NCBI GenBank assembly: GCA_964343805.1
Contig: CAYFLR010000071.1
Coordinates: forward strand, 1-30,042
DNA from: CAYFLR01 sp964343805
Lineage (GTDB): Bacteria; Bdellovibrionota_B; Oligoflexia; CAYFLR01
DNA length: 30,042 nucleotides
Reading direction: 5' to 3'
Part shown: in pieces, positions 15,437-23,958 of the stretch
How positions within the stretch are numbered: position 1 is the first letter of the stretch
Layout of the letters: each line of letters begins with the position of its first letter
Made by a program: the position numbers and the translations under genes
Notes under the pieces: generated by a model
The model's database searches: none
What the model was told of the DNA's origin: nothing
What the model saw: the letters and a program-made list of their open reading frames with translations, nothing else

Positions 15437-16324
15437 ATGAAAAGCCGTATTTTGGTCTTCGGAGAAGTACTGTTTGACTGTTTTGAAGATGAAAAAGAGA
15501 TGGGGGGAGCTCCCTTCAATTTTGCCTATCACATGCATCAACTGGGTCACGAGGTAAAATTTATAAGCTCCATCGGAGAAGATCCCCTAGGAAAAGAAAT
15601 CAAACATTTCATGCAAACCCATGGATTAAATCTAAAAGGACTGCAAAAAAATCCCTCCCACCCCACCGGTCAAGTCCAAGTCAAAATGATGGCAGACGGT
15701 TCCCATGAATTCAATATTGAATCACCTGCAGCTTACGACTTTATTCAATTTGATAAAATCCCCCAAGAGCTATTAACGGAATCCTTTGATCTGATCTATT
15801 TTGGAACTTTATCCCAGCGCAATGAAGTGTCATCCGAGACTCTTTATCAAATACTAAGTAAAGTTAAGAGCACTCACCTTCTCCTGGATCTCAATTTGCG
15901 TGCCCCATTTTTTAATGAAAACACTATTAAGAAATCGCTTACTGCCTGCAATATGCTCAAAATTAGTGATGAAGAAGAGGCAGAACTAAAAAAGAGTCTC
16001 TATGATAAGGAAGATATCACCTCTCACCTGCAATCCACTTTTGGAATTTCAAAGTTAATCTTAACTCAAGGAAAAAATGGAAGTGATTATTTGACCCAAA
16101 GTAAGGAGAGGGTTAAATTTAGAGAAGTGAAAGTTGGTGGGGACGTTATAGACACTGTAGGGGCTGGAGATGCGTTCACCAGTATGCTGGCTCACAGTAT
16201 GCTTTCGGGCTTTTCTCCTCTCGAATGTTTAACTAAAGCCTCTCATTTTGCCGGAGAAATCTGCCTGCAAAGAGGAGCTTTGCCTTCAAACAATGATTTT
16301 TACACAGTTTTTAAGGATAAATAG
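15437..16324 (+). CDS. PfkB-family carbohydrate kinase, fructokinase-like
   Basis: 295 residues from an ATG at 15437 with GGAAGGA just upstream. The open frame extends 73 codons further upstream, but that part lacks a start with a ribosome site and overlaps the divergent gene. Ribokinase-fold marks are VLFDCF and GGAPFNFA (23-30), which is the fructokinase version of the N-terminal signature, and DTVGAGDAFTSML (239-251) with catalytic Asp245 and the anion-hole GAGD. It phosphorylates a sugar with ATP in the cytoplasm, most likely fructose. A 120-bp spacer with TATAAT at 15371 separates it from the GH13 gene, suggesting a shared divergent control region. Confidence 0.88.
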   Translation: MKSRILVFGEVLFDCFEDEKEMGGAPFNFAYHMHQLGHEVKFISSIGEDPLGKEIKHFMQTHGLNLKGLQKNPSHPTGQVQVKMMADGSHEFNIESPAAYDFIQFDKIPQELLTESFDLIYFGTLSQRNEVSSETLYQILSKVKSTHLLLDLNLRAPFFNENTIKKSLTACNMLKISDEEEAELKKSLYDKEDITSHLQSTFGISKLILTQGKNGSDYLTQSKERVKFREVKVGGDVIDTVGAGDAFTSMLAHSMLSGFSPLECLTKASHFAGEICLQRGALPSNNDFYTVFKDK

Positions 16325-16380
16325 ACAAGGATGGGAGAACATACTAAAATAGTAAAGACACCCTTATAACCCGGATTAAA

Positions 16381-17619
16381 ATGAAGTACCAAATACTCTC
16401 TTTGTGTGTTTTTCTCATAACCCTTGCTCCCCCTTTGTCCGCAACCTCTTTTCTCAAAGTTTCCACTGATAAAGTCACCACCAAGAGCCCCTCTGGGCAA
16501 AATGTAAAAATTGGCACCGAAGTCACCACCTACTATCCTGAAACGACCCAAGAATTAAGGTCCACCATCAGTAATCTGCAGGGACTCCTAAAACCAACTA
16601 AAAGCTCTCCCCATACATTTTCGCGTACGGCCTATTCGATATTTCTAATTGATGCGGTTGCAGAGCACAAGCAAAGTGAGACATTTGTTTCAAGAGCCAA
16701 TGATATAGCTTCACCCATCACTCGGCAGGACCAGGCTCGCCTTTCTCTATCGGAAAAAAAGGATTTATCTTCAGACAACCTGGAGCAAATGGGGCGAATT
16801 GCCAACCAAATTAAGGGCAGTAAAAGCCAAATTCCCGTTTACAAATCATCGGTCCCCGTCCCAGAACATCTAAAACTCCAGAAAACACAGACTAAATCTC
16901 CTTATGATAAAACGGAAAAGAGAATCAACTTAGCCTTCACAGTGATCAGAGGAATCTCTGCCAGTGGAGCTTTAGCTCTCACCTTGGTCATCACATCGGG
17001 TATTTCTCCTCTCTACGCATTACCAGTTGGTTTAGTAGTGGGTGCCATGTCAGCCGGTTTTCAGTATCATAATCAGAAATTCCTAGCTTGGATTTCATCT
17101 AATGGATGGCTCTCTATTAGCCCCACTCAAATCGCCCCTATATGGCAATCTATTGCTAAGCAATACCTCACCGGGTGCCTCTTTACAACGGTCATACGAG
17201 CTGGTATGGCGATGGTTGGAATTGGCGGTGAATTTTTTGCCTTAGAGGTAGTGAAAGACATTCTTGTCACCACAGGCAAAGGAATGTTCGCTTCTAGTTT
17301 GTGGGACAACATTAACTCTAGAGTGACCAAAGAGTCTAATATTAAAAAACCAGAAAAAGTAGCACTGCACAGCCTACTTTCTAACACGGCCTCATTTTTT
17401 ATGGCCACCACCATTATTGCTGTGCAAACTGCTAGCCTGCTTAAATTTAATATAGCTGATGTAACTATGGGGGTACTCGGAGTAACAGGTGCTATTGCCT
17501 TTGTCTGGCGCTATGGTAACCTAAAATCATTAATACCTAAAATGAAAAACGCTAAGGATAGAATATGGCGTAATCCGTGCCGCCGCCTTTGGAGTAGGAA
17601 TACTCAAATTCACAAGTAA
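16381..17619 (+). CDS. Unassigned membrane protein with signal sequence
   Basis: 412 residues. Residues 1-22 look like a signal peptide (LAPPLSATS). A polar region of about 160 residues rich in Ser, Thr and Lys follows. The C-terminal half is hydrophobic: helices near 183-205, 209-228, 262-282, 333-355 and 360-378, with small residues (Gly, Ala, Ser) abundant. The tail is basic (RIWRNPCRRLWSR). No family is recognised. No good ribosome site precedes the ATG at 16381, so the start is uncertain. It stands alone on the plus strand, 56 bp after the fructokinase-like gene and convergent with the GMP reductase gene (5-bp gap). Confidence 0.6.
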   Translation: MKYQILSLCVFLITLAPPLSATSFLKVSTDKVTTKSPSGQNVKIGTEVTTYYPETTQELRSTISNLQGLLKPTKSSPHTFSRTAYSIFLIDAVAEHKQSETFVSRANDIASPITRQDQARLSLSEKKDLSSDNLEQMGRIANQIKGSKSQIPVYKSSVPVPEHLKLQKTQTKSPYDKTEKRINLAFTVIRGISASGALALTLVITSGISPLYALPVGLVVGAMSAGFQYHNQKFLAWISSNGWLSISPTQIAPIWQSIAKQYLTGCLFTTVIRAGMAMVGIGGEFFALEVVKDILVTTGKGMFASSLWDNINSRVTKESNIKKPEKVALHSLLSNTASFFMATTIIAVQTASLLKFNIADVTMGVLGVTGAIAFVWRYGNLKSLIPKMKNAKDRIWRNPCRRLWSRNTQIHK

Positions 17620-17624
17620 ATGGG

Positions 17625-18713
17625 CTATTTGTTTTCTGTTCTACTCATGGGAGTAATGGGGATAATTTGGCCTCTCACTGAATTTTCCAGATTAGTGGCT
17701 CCGGATATTTTAACAAGCTTGGCCCTTCTCTTAAATTCAGTGGTGGTTCGCGCTCCAGAATAGCTGAAGCCTGATCTTACGCCACCTAAATAGTCGCTCA
17801 GTAAATCTTGCAGGGTCGTAGTCACTTCTACTTCAATAACTTCACCTTCTGAACAGGTACCTGGTTTCAAACCACCATCTTGATCCAATCTCTCTAATTG
17901 AGCTTGCCATGATGCCATACCTCTATACTGACGAAAAGTCTTTCCATCTCTTTCATAGAGCTTGCCTGCAGCCTCTCTACACTTAGAAAAAATAGATCCT
18001 GCCATCACGGTATCTGCACCTGCTGCGAGAGCCTTAAGAACATCTCCTGGCTGCTTAATTCCACCATCTCCAATAATCTTTACATCGGGATAGTCTTTTA
18101 CAATCTCAGCACACTCAATAATAGCAGAGAGTTGAGGATAGCCATGACCTGTTTTTAAACGAGTGGAACAAATAGATCCAGGTCCAATACCTACTTTAAT
18201 TGCATTCACTCCCAAATCACAAAGAAAGCGAGCTCCATCTGATGTGGCGACATTTCCAGCTATCACAGGGAGTTGTGGTGCATGCTTTTGCAGATAAGAC
18301 ACCATATCAGTCATCTGCTCAGAATAACCATTTGCGATATCTACCAGTATGGCATCAAGACCTGCTTTAGGAGTTTGCTCAATATAATTCAGTATCTTAT
18401 CCACTATATCTTGGCTGTTAACACCAACAGAGATCACCTTAAGGCTCAAAGCAGAGGTCAAGAGCTCTTTGATCTCATCTAAAGTGGCATAACGATGTAA
18501 AATACCTAAACTCTTGTTTTGATCAAGAGCACTCAGCATCTTCATATCGGATATGGAGTCCATATTAGCAGCAATGAGTGGCATTTCTAATTGAATGTCT
18601 TTAGTTAAATAAGACTTTATATCCGCATCATGACGAGATCGGAGTGCCTTCTGGGGCACTAATAAGACATCATCATAGGTTAACAGTTCTCGATCCAGTA
18701 CTAAATTTACCAT
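17625..18713 (-). CDS. guaC: GMP reductase / IMP dehydrogenase family, no CBS domains
   Basis: 362 residues of the IMPDH/GMPR barrel without the CBS insert that most IMP dehydrogenases carry. The active-site loop GIGPGSICSTRLKTGHGYPQLSA (start 175) holds the nucleophile Cys182. GYPQLSA directly after the loop is the GMP reductase form, where IMPDH usually has GVPQ. VIAGNVAT (150-157) and IIGDGGIK (214-221) are the phosphate-binding strands. GMP reductase converts GMP to IMP with NADPH in purine salvage. The flap region (YRGMASWQAQ) is ambiguous, so an IMPDH without CBS domains is not excluded. AGGAGAGGAG precedes the ATG. No purine riboswitch is evident in the 155-bp upstream spacer. Confidence 0.8.
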   Translation of the reverse strand: MVNLVLDRELLTYDDVLLVPQKALRSRHDADIKSYLTKDIQLEMPLIAANMDSISDMKMLSALDQNKSLGILHRYATLDEIKELLTSALSLKVISVGVNSQDIVDKILNYIEQTPKAGLDAILVDIANGYSEQMTDMVSYLQKHAPQLPVIAGNVATSDGARFLCDLGVNAIKVGIGPGSICSTRLKTGHGYPQLSAIIECAEIVKDYPDVKIIGDGGIKQPGDVLKALAAGADTVMAGSIFSKCREAAGKLYERDGKTFRQYRGMASWQAQLERLDQDGGLKPGTCSEGEVIEVEVTTTLQDLLSDYLGGVRSGFSYSGARTTTEFKRRAKLVKISGATNLENSVRGQIIPITPMSRTENK

Positions 18714-18868
18714 ACCACTCCTCTCCTAATCTAAAATTTAGAGGTACACTTATCTATTTTTGAAGGCAGCGTAAAGTTAAAAAAATGACTTTTTCTTATT
18801 GCCTGTGATTTCATTGCAGTATAAAAGTATTAGTACCTATTTCTATTAAGGTATGGAAGGAAATATAA

Positions 18869-19432
18869 ATGAATCTGCTATTAATCTCAGGAAGCCCAAG
18901 AAAAACAGGTATCTCTACCGAAATATCCCACTTTTTAGAAAAAGAGTTTAATGATTTAGGCTGGAATACCGACTCTGTCCACCTGCACGAACACAGCCCA
19001 ACCCCCTGTCAACACTGTGATTTTTGTAAGAAAAAGGACTGTTGCGGTACATCAGAGGAAGCCAATGGAATTAATAAACGAATGACAGCAGCTGATGCCA
19101 TTATTTTAATCTCTCCTGTATACTTTGGAGGTATGAGTGGTCAGTTAAAATGTCTTTTAGACAAAACCCTACCTTTAAGAAGAAATGGCTTTCGACTGAA
19201 AGGTAAAGTGGGAGCCGGTGTTTCTGTGGGAGGATCACGTAATGGTGGACAAGAGCTGACTTTACAAGGGTTTCATGCTTGGATGATGATTCATGGCATG
19301 ATTGCCTTAGGTGATAATAATCATTTTGGTGGTACTCTGAATGGCTCTATAGAAAATGATGCCTTTGGAAAACAAACTTTACTGGACCTTATTAATTCCA
19401 TTAATAGTGTCTCCACTAAACTTTTTAACTAG
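18869..19432 (+). CDS. Iron-sulfur flavoprotein (Isf-like NADPH-dependent FMN reductase)
   Basis: 187 residues with a flavodoxin-like fold. LISGSPRKTG (5-14) binds FMN phosphate, and SPVYFGGMSGQLKCLLDK (82-99) is the second flavin loop. Between them is a compact cysteine cluster, Cys47-Cys50-Cys53-Cys58 (CX2CX2CX4C), plus Cys59. This is the Isf signature for a [4Fe-4S] cluster. Characterised Isf proteins reduce O2 and H2O2 or move electrons to other acceptors. The neighbouring perR, ahpC and sodB genes support an oxidative-stress role. GGAAGGA precedes the ATG. It stops 84 bp before perR, which has its own promoter, so it may be separately controlled. Confidence 0.85.
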   Translation: MNLLLISGSPRKTGISTEISHFLEKEFNDLGWNTDSVHLHEHSPTPCQHCDFCKKKDCCGTSEEANGINKRMTAADAIILISPVYFGGMSGQLKCLLDKTLPLRRNGFRLKGKVGAGVSVGGSRNGGQELTLQGFHAWMMIHGMIALGDNNHFGGTLNGSIENDAFGKQTLLDLINSINSVSTKLFN

Positions 19433-19461
19433 CTGTAATTAAAAGATAAAAAATATAAGGG

Positions 19462-19498
19462 TTGACAAATAATCCTTTATCAGTAATAATTATTATTA
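19462..19498 (+). promoter_or_regulatory. perR promoter with overlapping PerR box
   Basis: TTGACA at 19462-19467, a 17-bp spacer, and AATAAT at 19485-19490 (five of six to TATAAT) form a good promoter. TAATAATTATTATTA at 19484-19498 covers the -10. Against the Bacillus PerR box TTATAATNATTATAA it matches 12 of 14 defined positions, and the mismatches are symmetrical. Binding here would block transcription of perR-ahpC-sodB, so the operon is probably autorepressed and induced by peroxide. Confidence 0.7.
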
Positions 19499-19516
19499 TT
19501 AACAAGGGAGGTAATC

Positions 19517-19912
19517 TTGACTAACCCAACAAGAATGACCAAACAAAGAAAGATCATTTTGGAAGAGCTTCGAATGATGACAACTCATCCATCCGCTGAT
19601 GAAATCTATGATCGGGTGAGACATCGACTCCCAAAGGTAAGCTTAGGAACAGTTTATCGAAATTTAGAGCTCCTTTCCAAAACTGGTGAAATACGAAAAA
19701 TTTATATGTCAAATGAAGGAATGCGATTCGACCCTAATACTCATTACCATCATCATATCCAATGCCTTAAATGCAACTGTGTACATGACATTATGGCGAC
19801 TGTGAGTGAGCAGATCAATAGTGCAGCACACAATGAGAGTGGTTTTGAAATTGTTGGACACTCGTTGAACTTCCAAGGGATATGCCCAAATTGTCAAGAA
19901 TCAAAAAACTAA
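19517..19912 (+). CDS. perR: Peroxide-sensing Fur-family repressor PerR
   Basis: 131 residues from a TTG start with GGGAGG five bases upstream. An N-terminal winged helix (to about residue 63, with SLGTVYRNLELL as recognition helix) is followed by the dimer and metal domain. The structural zinc site is CLKC (Cys83, Cys86) and CPNC (Cys123, Cys126). The five regulatory metal ligands of B. subtilis PerR (His37, Asp85, His91, His93, Asp104) have counterparts here with exactly conserved spacing: His24, Asp72, His78, His80, Asp91. Asp rather than Glu at the last position is the PerR mark. Fe2+-bound PerR is inactivated by H2O2 through His oxidation. First gene of an operon with ahpC and sodB. Confidence 0.93.
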   Translation: MTNPTRMTKQRKIILEELRMMTTHPSADEIYDRVRHRLPKVSLGTVYRNLELLSKTGEIRKIYMSNEGMRFDPNTHYHHHIQCLKCNCVHDIMATVSEQINSAAHNESGFEIVGHSLNFQGICPNCQESKN

Positions 19913-19928
19913 TTTTAAGGAGGATGAA

Positions 19929-20480
19929 ATGTCAACTTTAGTAACTAAACCAGCACCCGATTTTAAAGCACAAGCAGTAATGGATGATAACCAATTTAAA
20001 GAAATTTCACTCTCCGATTACCGTGGAAAATATGTAGTGCTCTTTTTCTACCCATTAGATTTTACTTTCGTATGCCCATCTGAAATTATCGCTTTCGATA
20101 AAAAATTAGAAGAGTTCAAAGAGCGTAACTGTGAAGTAATTGGTGTTTCTATCGATTCTCATTTTACTCACTTAGCATGGAAAAATACCAAAGTTGAAGA
20201 GGGTGGAATTGGCAACGTACGTTACCCACTCGTAGCAGACCTTAACAAACAAATCGCTCGTGACTACGGCGTTCTTTTTGATGAGTCTCTCGCTCTTCGT
20301 GGTCTTTTCTTAATTGATACAGAAGGAACTGTAAGACACTCTCTCGTTAATGACCTTCCACTAGGTAGAAATATTGATGAAGCCATTCGTATGGTTGACA
20401 CATTACAATATACAGGTGAAGAAGCTATGACCCCTACAGCTGAAGGTGTTGCTAGCTACCTTGAAAAACACGCAAAATAA
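19929..20480 (+). CDS. ahpC: AhpC/Prx1-type peroxiredoxin without C-terminal resolving Cys
   Basis: 183 residues. Reduces H2O2 and organic peroxides. The peroxidatic Cys49 lies in DFTFVCPSE, with the conserved Pro42, Thr46 and Arg (RGLFLID, 124-130) around it. In typical 2-Cys enzymes a resolving Cys sits in a C-terminal GEVCPA motif. Here the aligned segment reads GEEAMTPTAEGV, so that Cys is missing. The only other Cys is Cys68 (RNCEVIGVS). The protein may act as a 1-Cys enzyme or use Cys68. No ahpF is present. AAGGAGG precedes the ATG, 16 bp after the perR stop, and sodB follows after 32 bp. Confidence 0.9.
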   Translation: MSTLVTKPAPDFKAQAVMDDNQFKEISLSDYRGKYVVLFFYPLDFTFVCPSEIIAFDKKLEEFKERNCEVIGVSIDSHFTHLAWKNTKVEEGGIGNVRYPLVADLNKQIARDYGVLFDESLALRGLFLIDTEGTVRHSLVNDLPLGRNIDEAIRMVDTLQYTGEEAMTPTAEGVASYLEKHAK

Positions 20481-20512
20481 AAAAATAGTTACAAAGATTA
20501 AAGGAGATAATC

Positions 20513-21094
20513 ATGTTAACACTTGAAAAACTACCCTATGAAATGACTGAGCTAGAGCCTCAGATTTCAAAGGAAACCTTAGAGTATCATTATGGTAAGC
20601 ATCATCAAGCTTACATGACTAACTTAAACAATATGATCAAAGATTCTGAGTATGCTGACATGCCTTTAGAGATGATCATAAGAAAAGCAACTGGACCTCT
20701 TTTTAATAATGCGGCTCAAGTTTGGAACCACACTTTTTACTGGAAGTGTCTATCCCCAACTAAGGACCAAACACCCACTGGTAGTCTCAGTGAAGCTATC
20801 AACAAAACTTTCGGTTCTTATGATAAATTCAAGGAAGAATTTACCAAGAATGCCATTGGTAACTTTGGCTCTGGATGGACCTGGCTGGTTCGTAAAAAAG
20901 ATGGCACCTTAGCTATCGAAAATACCAGCAATGCTGAAACAGTTATTACCAATGAAGAGGATCAACCTCTACTAACATGTGATGTATGGGAACATGCCTA
21001 CTATGTTGATTATCGCAATGCACGTCCTCAGTATATGGAAAATTACTGGAAGGTTGTGAATTGGGAATTTGCACAGGAAAACTTTGACAAGTAG
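20513..21094 (+). CDS. sodB: Iron-type superoxide dismutase
   Basis: 193 residues. Converts superoxide to H2O2 and O2 in the cytoplasm. Metal ligands His26, His73 (AAQVWNHTFYW), Asp157 and His161 (DVWEHAYYVDYRN) are all present. Gln69 in the AAQVWNH segment is the Fe-SOD position; Mn enzymes usually place the equivalent Gln later. AAAGGAGAT precedes the ATG. Third gene of the perR operon, so peroxide made by SOD is handled by the peroxiredoxin encoded just upstream. A strong terminator follows 26 bp after the stop. Confidence 0.95.
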   Translation: MLTLEKLPYEMTELEPQISKETLEYHYGKHHQAYMTNLNNMIKDSEYADMPLEMIIRKATGPLFNNAAQVWNHTFYWKCLSPTKDQTPTGSLSEAINKTFGSYDKFKEEFTKNAIGNFGSGWTWLVRKKDGTLAIENTSNAETVITNEEDQPLLTCDVWEHAYYVDYRNARPQYMENYWKVVNWEFAQENFDK

Positions 21095-21120
21095 ATCAAA
21101 AACCCTATTGTCAATTTAAT

Positions 21121-21159
21121 AAAAAAGCAGAGCTTCCTTACCCGGCTCTGCTTTTTTTT
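21121..21159. terminator. Bidirectional rho-independent terminator
   Basis: GCAGAGC (21127-21133) pairs with GCTCTGC (21145-21151) around an 11-nt loop. The stem is flanked by an A run on the left and a T8 run on the right, giving a 13-bp stem and a T-tract on either strand. It ends the sodB operon on the plus strand and lies just beyond the place where the minus-strand lipoprotein gene stops (21163). Confidence 0.92.
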
Positions 21160-21162
21160 ATT

Positions 21163-23889
21163 CTAGTAGAGTAATTTAACTCCTCCCACTTCATACTCTA
21201 AAGCAGATCTTCCCCAGTCTTTACTCAAACTGCTGGAATCAGACGGTGCAGCTTCACTACAACTGGAACTGGCAGTGATATTAAATACTATTTTGAGCTT
21301 AGTTTTGGCAAGTGACTCAAGAGTTGTTTTGTCTTTAAGTAAAGCACTATACTCAAAAGATGGAGTTGCAAGATCAATCTCCTTCTCTCCAATAGAAGTT
21401 TCATTCTCTCCTTCAATCACAAAAAGTTCAGCTGTCCCTTCCAACTTAGTGGAGGCTGGAGCTACTAACTCATTTCCATAAACCGTTCCAGAAAATGCCA
21501 CACGAACAACATCATAGGAGCTTGCCACCGAGAGAGCATCCTTGGCTGCTGTCTCGAGAGAATTTAAATCGAGGGTAAAAGTTATTTCTTTGGTTTCATT
21601 ATGAAGTCTCTCTTTACCCGCAGCAATCATATCATCAGTGATTCGACAATTAGCTCGGGTATGCAGCATCCCTGCCCCCTTGTTACTGTNNNNNNNNNNA
21701 TCATTTTCTAAAGATGAATCGTCTGCTACAACAAAAGGAATGTTATACTGAGGATCTTCTAAAGTTGGCTTAGCATCTGCATTATCATAGGCCCCCCAAT
21801 CTTTGCGATCTCCTAATTCTTCAATTCCATCTGGCCTTGTTGCAAAGAAATCTTTGATTTTGGTTTCATCAAATTCAACGGTATTACTTTGATCCTTAGC
21901 AGTTCCTTTTGTTACAAGAGGTTTAAGGGTTAAGAAATCTAAACCTCTGCTCGTACAATTATCCATGTCGGTACGCTTAATAGTGGTAGCATCTACACAG
22001 AGAGTTTGTAGAGGGACATCACTACAATCTTCTTTTATATAGTAGTCAGAAGAACCCGTTCGAAAGCTTTCAAAACGGCCCCGAGCGTACATAAACTTGG
22101 AGTCGGCTTTAAACTGGGTACCACAACCCATTTTTCCACCGGGGTTTTGTTTACCCGCAATGACAAACTCCATTTGGCCATTGGCTGCATTGGCAAGGAG
22201 ATGAACCAGTTGGTAACCCACATCTGAACCATCCTCTTCGTCCGCTTCCATTTTAACAAACCAGAGTTCAGTGGCCTTTTTAGAAATCTTACTTAAATAA
22301 GCCCGTTTATTAAAAGCCCCACCTTTGGGACTGTACCATTGATAGACTAAATTATCTTTTACACCAAAAGCTTCAAGAGTTCCCTCATCCTCAGAACTTA
22401 AACATTGAAGTTCTAATGAAAAGCCAAAGTCATGAGGTAAGGTAATAGGATGGTTAACTGGAGTGGTTCGTAAGCAGGGAGCCCGACTCTTGAGTTCTAA
22501 TTCGGTTTTTCCTTCATTATCCCCACCCTCTCTCACCGCTACCACTCTTCTTGCATATTCTAGCCAATCAATATACTTACTATTACCGTCTTCATCTTTA
22601 CGAAACAAATTATGCTTAATAGCCATGATGGCGTCATTGAAGCGCCAATTATACATATGGGAAAACTTATCTGTGGATCTTAAAGTAGAACTTTCTGAAA
22701 ACACGGTTAAGTCAGATTCAAAGGGGAGTTTGTTAAGCGACAGAGCAGTTTTTAATTCGGTACATCCACTCTCCGTAACAGCTATTTCCGTGTTCATAGC
22801 AGTTAAGTCAACACAAGATTCGGTAACAAACGCTTCTGCAACAGATTTACAAGTGTCATCTGCTGACCCTAACCCCTCGCCTTCAATCCTCCAATCTTGG
22901 ACATAAAGGTATTGCTTACTATCAGCAGCCGTTCCCCAAATGGCTCTCCGTGGGCATTTTCTTGAAGCGCTATTATCTTCAGATAGCTCCACATAATCTT
23001 TAGAAGGATGCTGTTTAAATATTCGAATCCCCCCTCGGTATTCACCTTGATAATTTTCATACTGTCCGTTCCAAACAATAAACTCCCCAGTCGCGGTATT
23101 TTGGGAAGCCGCGCGCATATCCCGACCTTCAAAATGCTCCATCAAATACCAAGTGTCATCTTTCTTTCCAAATACGATATCAAAGCCAGGTTTTCCTGGC
23201 TCATCGGTATTGTCATAACAGCTAAAGTACAAATCCGGCATACTAGTCGTTAATGCAGAAGAACTGAATAAACTCTTAAAATTAACCAGGTCATCCCCTT
23301 CCACTAAGAGACAATAAGGTTTTTTTCCTGCGGTGAGAGCCGATGTAAAAAAGGCGATACGGGTATCTAATTGCATCATGTCTTCAAAGATATTGGGTTG
23401 GGTGGTCTGTCCGCTTGAATCAAGAACATACTGCAATCGATTACAGGCTAGCTTCCAGGCTTCATTGGTTTGGCTACCCGTACATTGCCCAGGAATAGTG
23501 GTATCGTATAGAGTTTTGGTAGGCGATGAGACCAAACTAGCTGTGGTTAAATTTAAGGTGCCAGCAATTGATGGAATATCTACAGAAATACTTCCATCTC
23601 CATTATCCACCCCAATTCCCACATCACCAACGGCATCGTTAAGTAGTCCAGGGGGAATAATATCCTCACTCGCTCCTCCATCTAATCCCGCATCTAAACT
23701 TAAAGTTCCGGTTAACGCATACTTTGAACCAGAATCCGCACCAGTCTGGTTATTTCCCTCTTCCCCAGAAACACCCTCTTCATTGGAATCTTCCGAGTCC
23801 TCCTCACCCTCATCTTTGGTGCAAGAAGCAAAAGTCAAACAAGAGATAAGAATCAGACTTAATAGATAAAGATAATGAATTTTTCGCAT
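21163..23889 (-). CDS. Large acidic lipoprotein of unknown function (contains N gap)
   Basis: About 908 residues. The signal peptide ends in TFASC (Cys23), a lipobox-like site with Phe at -3, followed by Thr at +2, so outer-membrane sorting is likely. An acidic, disordered linker (Glu/Asp/Ser-rich, about 25-55) leads to a large Ser/Thr/Gly/Asp-rich region with scattered Cys pairs, suggesting disulfide-bonded beta structure in the periplasm or at the surface. No family is recognised. Four codons lie in the 10-N gap at 21690-21699. The frame is open on both sides, but the real sequence and length there are unknown. AGGGAG precedes the ATG. The gene is 69 bp downstream of the receiver-like gene. 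Confidence 0.7.
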   Translation of the reverse strand: MRKIHYLYLLSLILISCLTFASCTKDEGEEDSEDSNEEGVSGEEGNNQTGADSGSKYALTGTLSLDAGLDGGASEDIIPPGLLNDAVGDVGIGVDNGDGSISVDIPSIAGTLNLTTASLVSSPTKTLYDTTIPGQCTGSQTNEAWKLACNRLQYVLDSSGQTTQPNIFEDMMQLDTRIAFFTSALTAGKKPYCLLVEGDDLVNFKSLFSSSALTTSMPDLYFSCYDNTDEPGKPGFDIVFGKKDDTWYLMEHFEGRDMRAASQNTATGEFIVWNGQYENYQGEYRGGIRIFKQHPSKDYVELSEDNSASRKCPRRAIWGTAADSKQYLYVQDWRIEGEGLGSADDTCKSVAEAFVTESCVDLTAMNTEIAVTESGCTELKTALSLNKLPFESDLTVFSESSTLRSTDKFSHMYNWRFNDAIMAIKHNLFRKDEDGNSKYIDWLEYARRVVAVREGGDNEGKTELELKSRAPCLRTTPVNHPITLPHDFGFSLELQCLSSEDEGTLEAFGVKDNLVYQWYSPKGGAFNKRAYLSKISKKATELWFVKMEADEEDGSDVGYQLVHLLANAANGQMEFVIAGKQNPGGKMGCGTQFKADSKFMYARGRFESFRTGSSDYYIKEDCSDVPLQTLCVDATTIKRTDMDNCTSRGLDFLTLKPLVTKGTAKDQSNTVEFDETKIKDFFATRPDGIEELGDRKDWGAYDNADAKPTLEDPQYNIPFVVADDSSLENDXXXXSNKGAGMLHTRANCRITDDMIAAGKERLHNETKEITFTLDLNSLETAAKDALSVASSYDVVRVAFSGTVYGNELVAPASTKLEGTAELFVIEGENETSIGEKEIDLATPSFEYSALLKDKTTLESLAKTKLKIVFNITASSSCSEAAPSDSSSLSKDWGRSALEYEVGGVKLLY
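21690..21699. other. 10-N assembly gap inside a coding region
   Basis: Ten N inside the 908-aa lipoprotein gene. The reading frame continues on both sides, which is compatible with an in-frame gap but does not prove it. The true gap size and the missing residues are unknown. Confidence 0.95.
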
Positions 23890-23958
23890 GGTATAACTCC
23901 CTAGAATAGATTTAGGGATATTTTACCATAATAACTTTTTGTAGGGAGAGAAATAAAT

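Noticed and set aside
18714..18868. Riboswitch or PerR box between the GMP reductase and Isf genes
   Set aside because: Only short inverted pieces (for example TACCT/AGGTA) are visible, without the structure of a purine riboswitch or a good match to the PerR box.
22463..22906. Plus-strand 147-aa ORF opposite the 908-aa lipoprotein gene
   Set aside because: Composition is that of an antisense shadow; no ribosome site and no recognisable domain. The same holds for 23333-23869.
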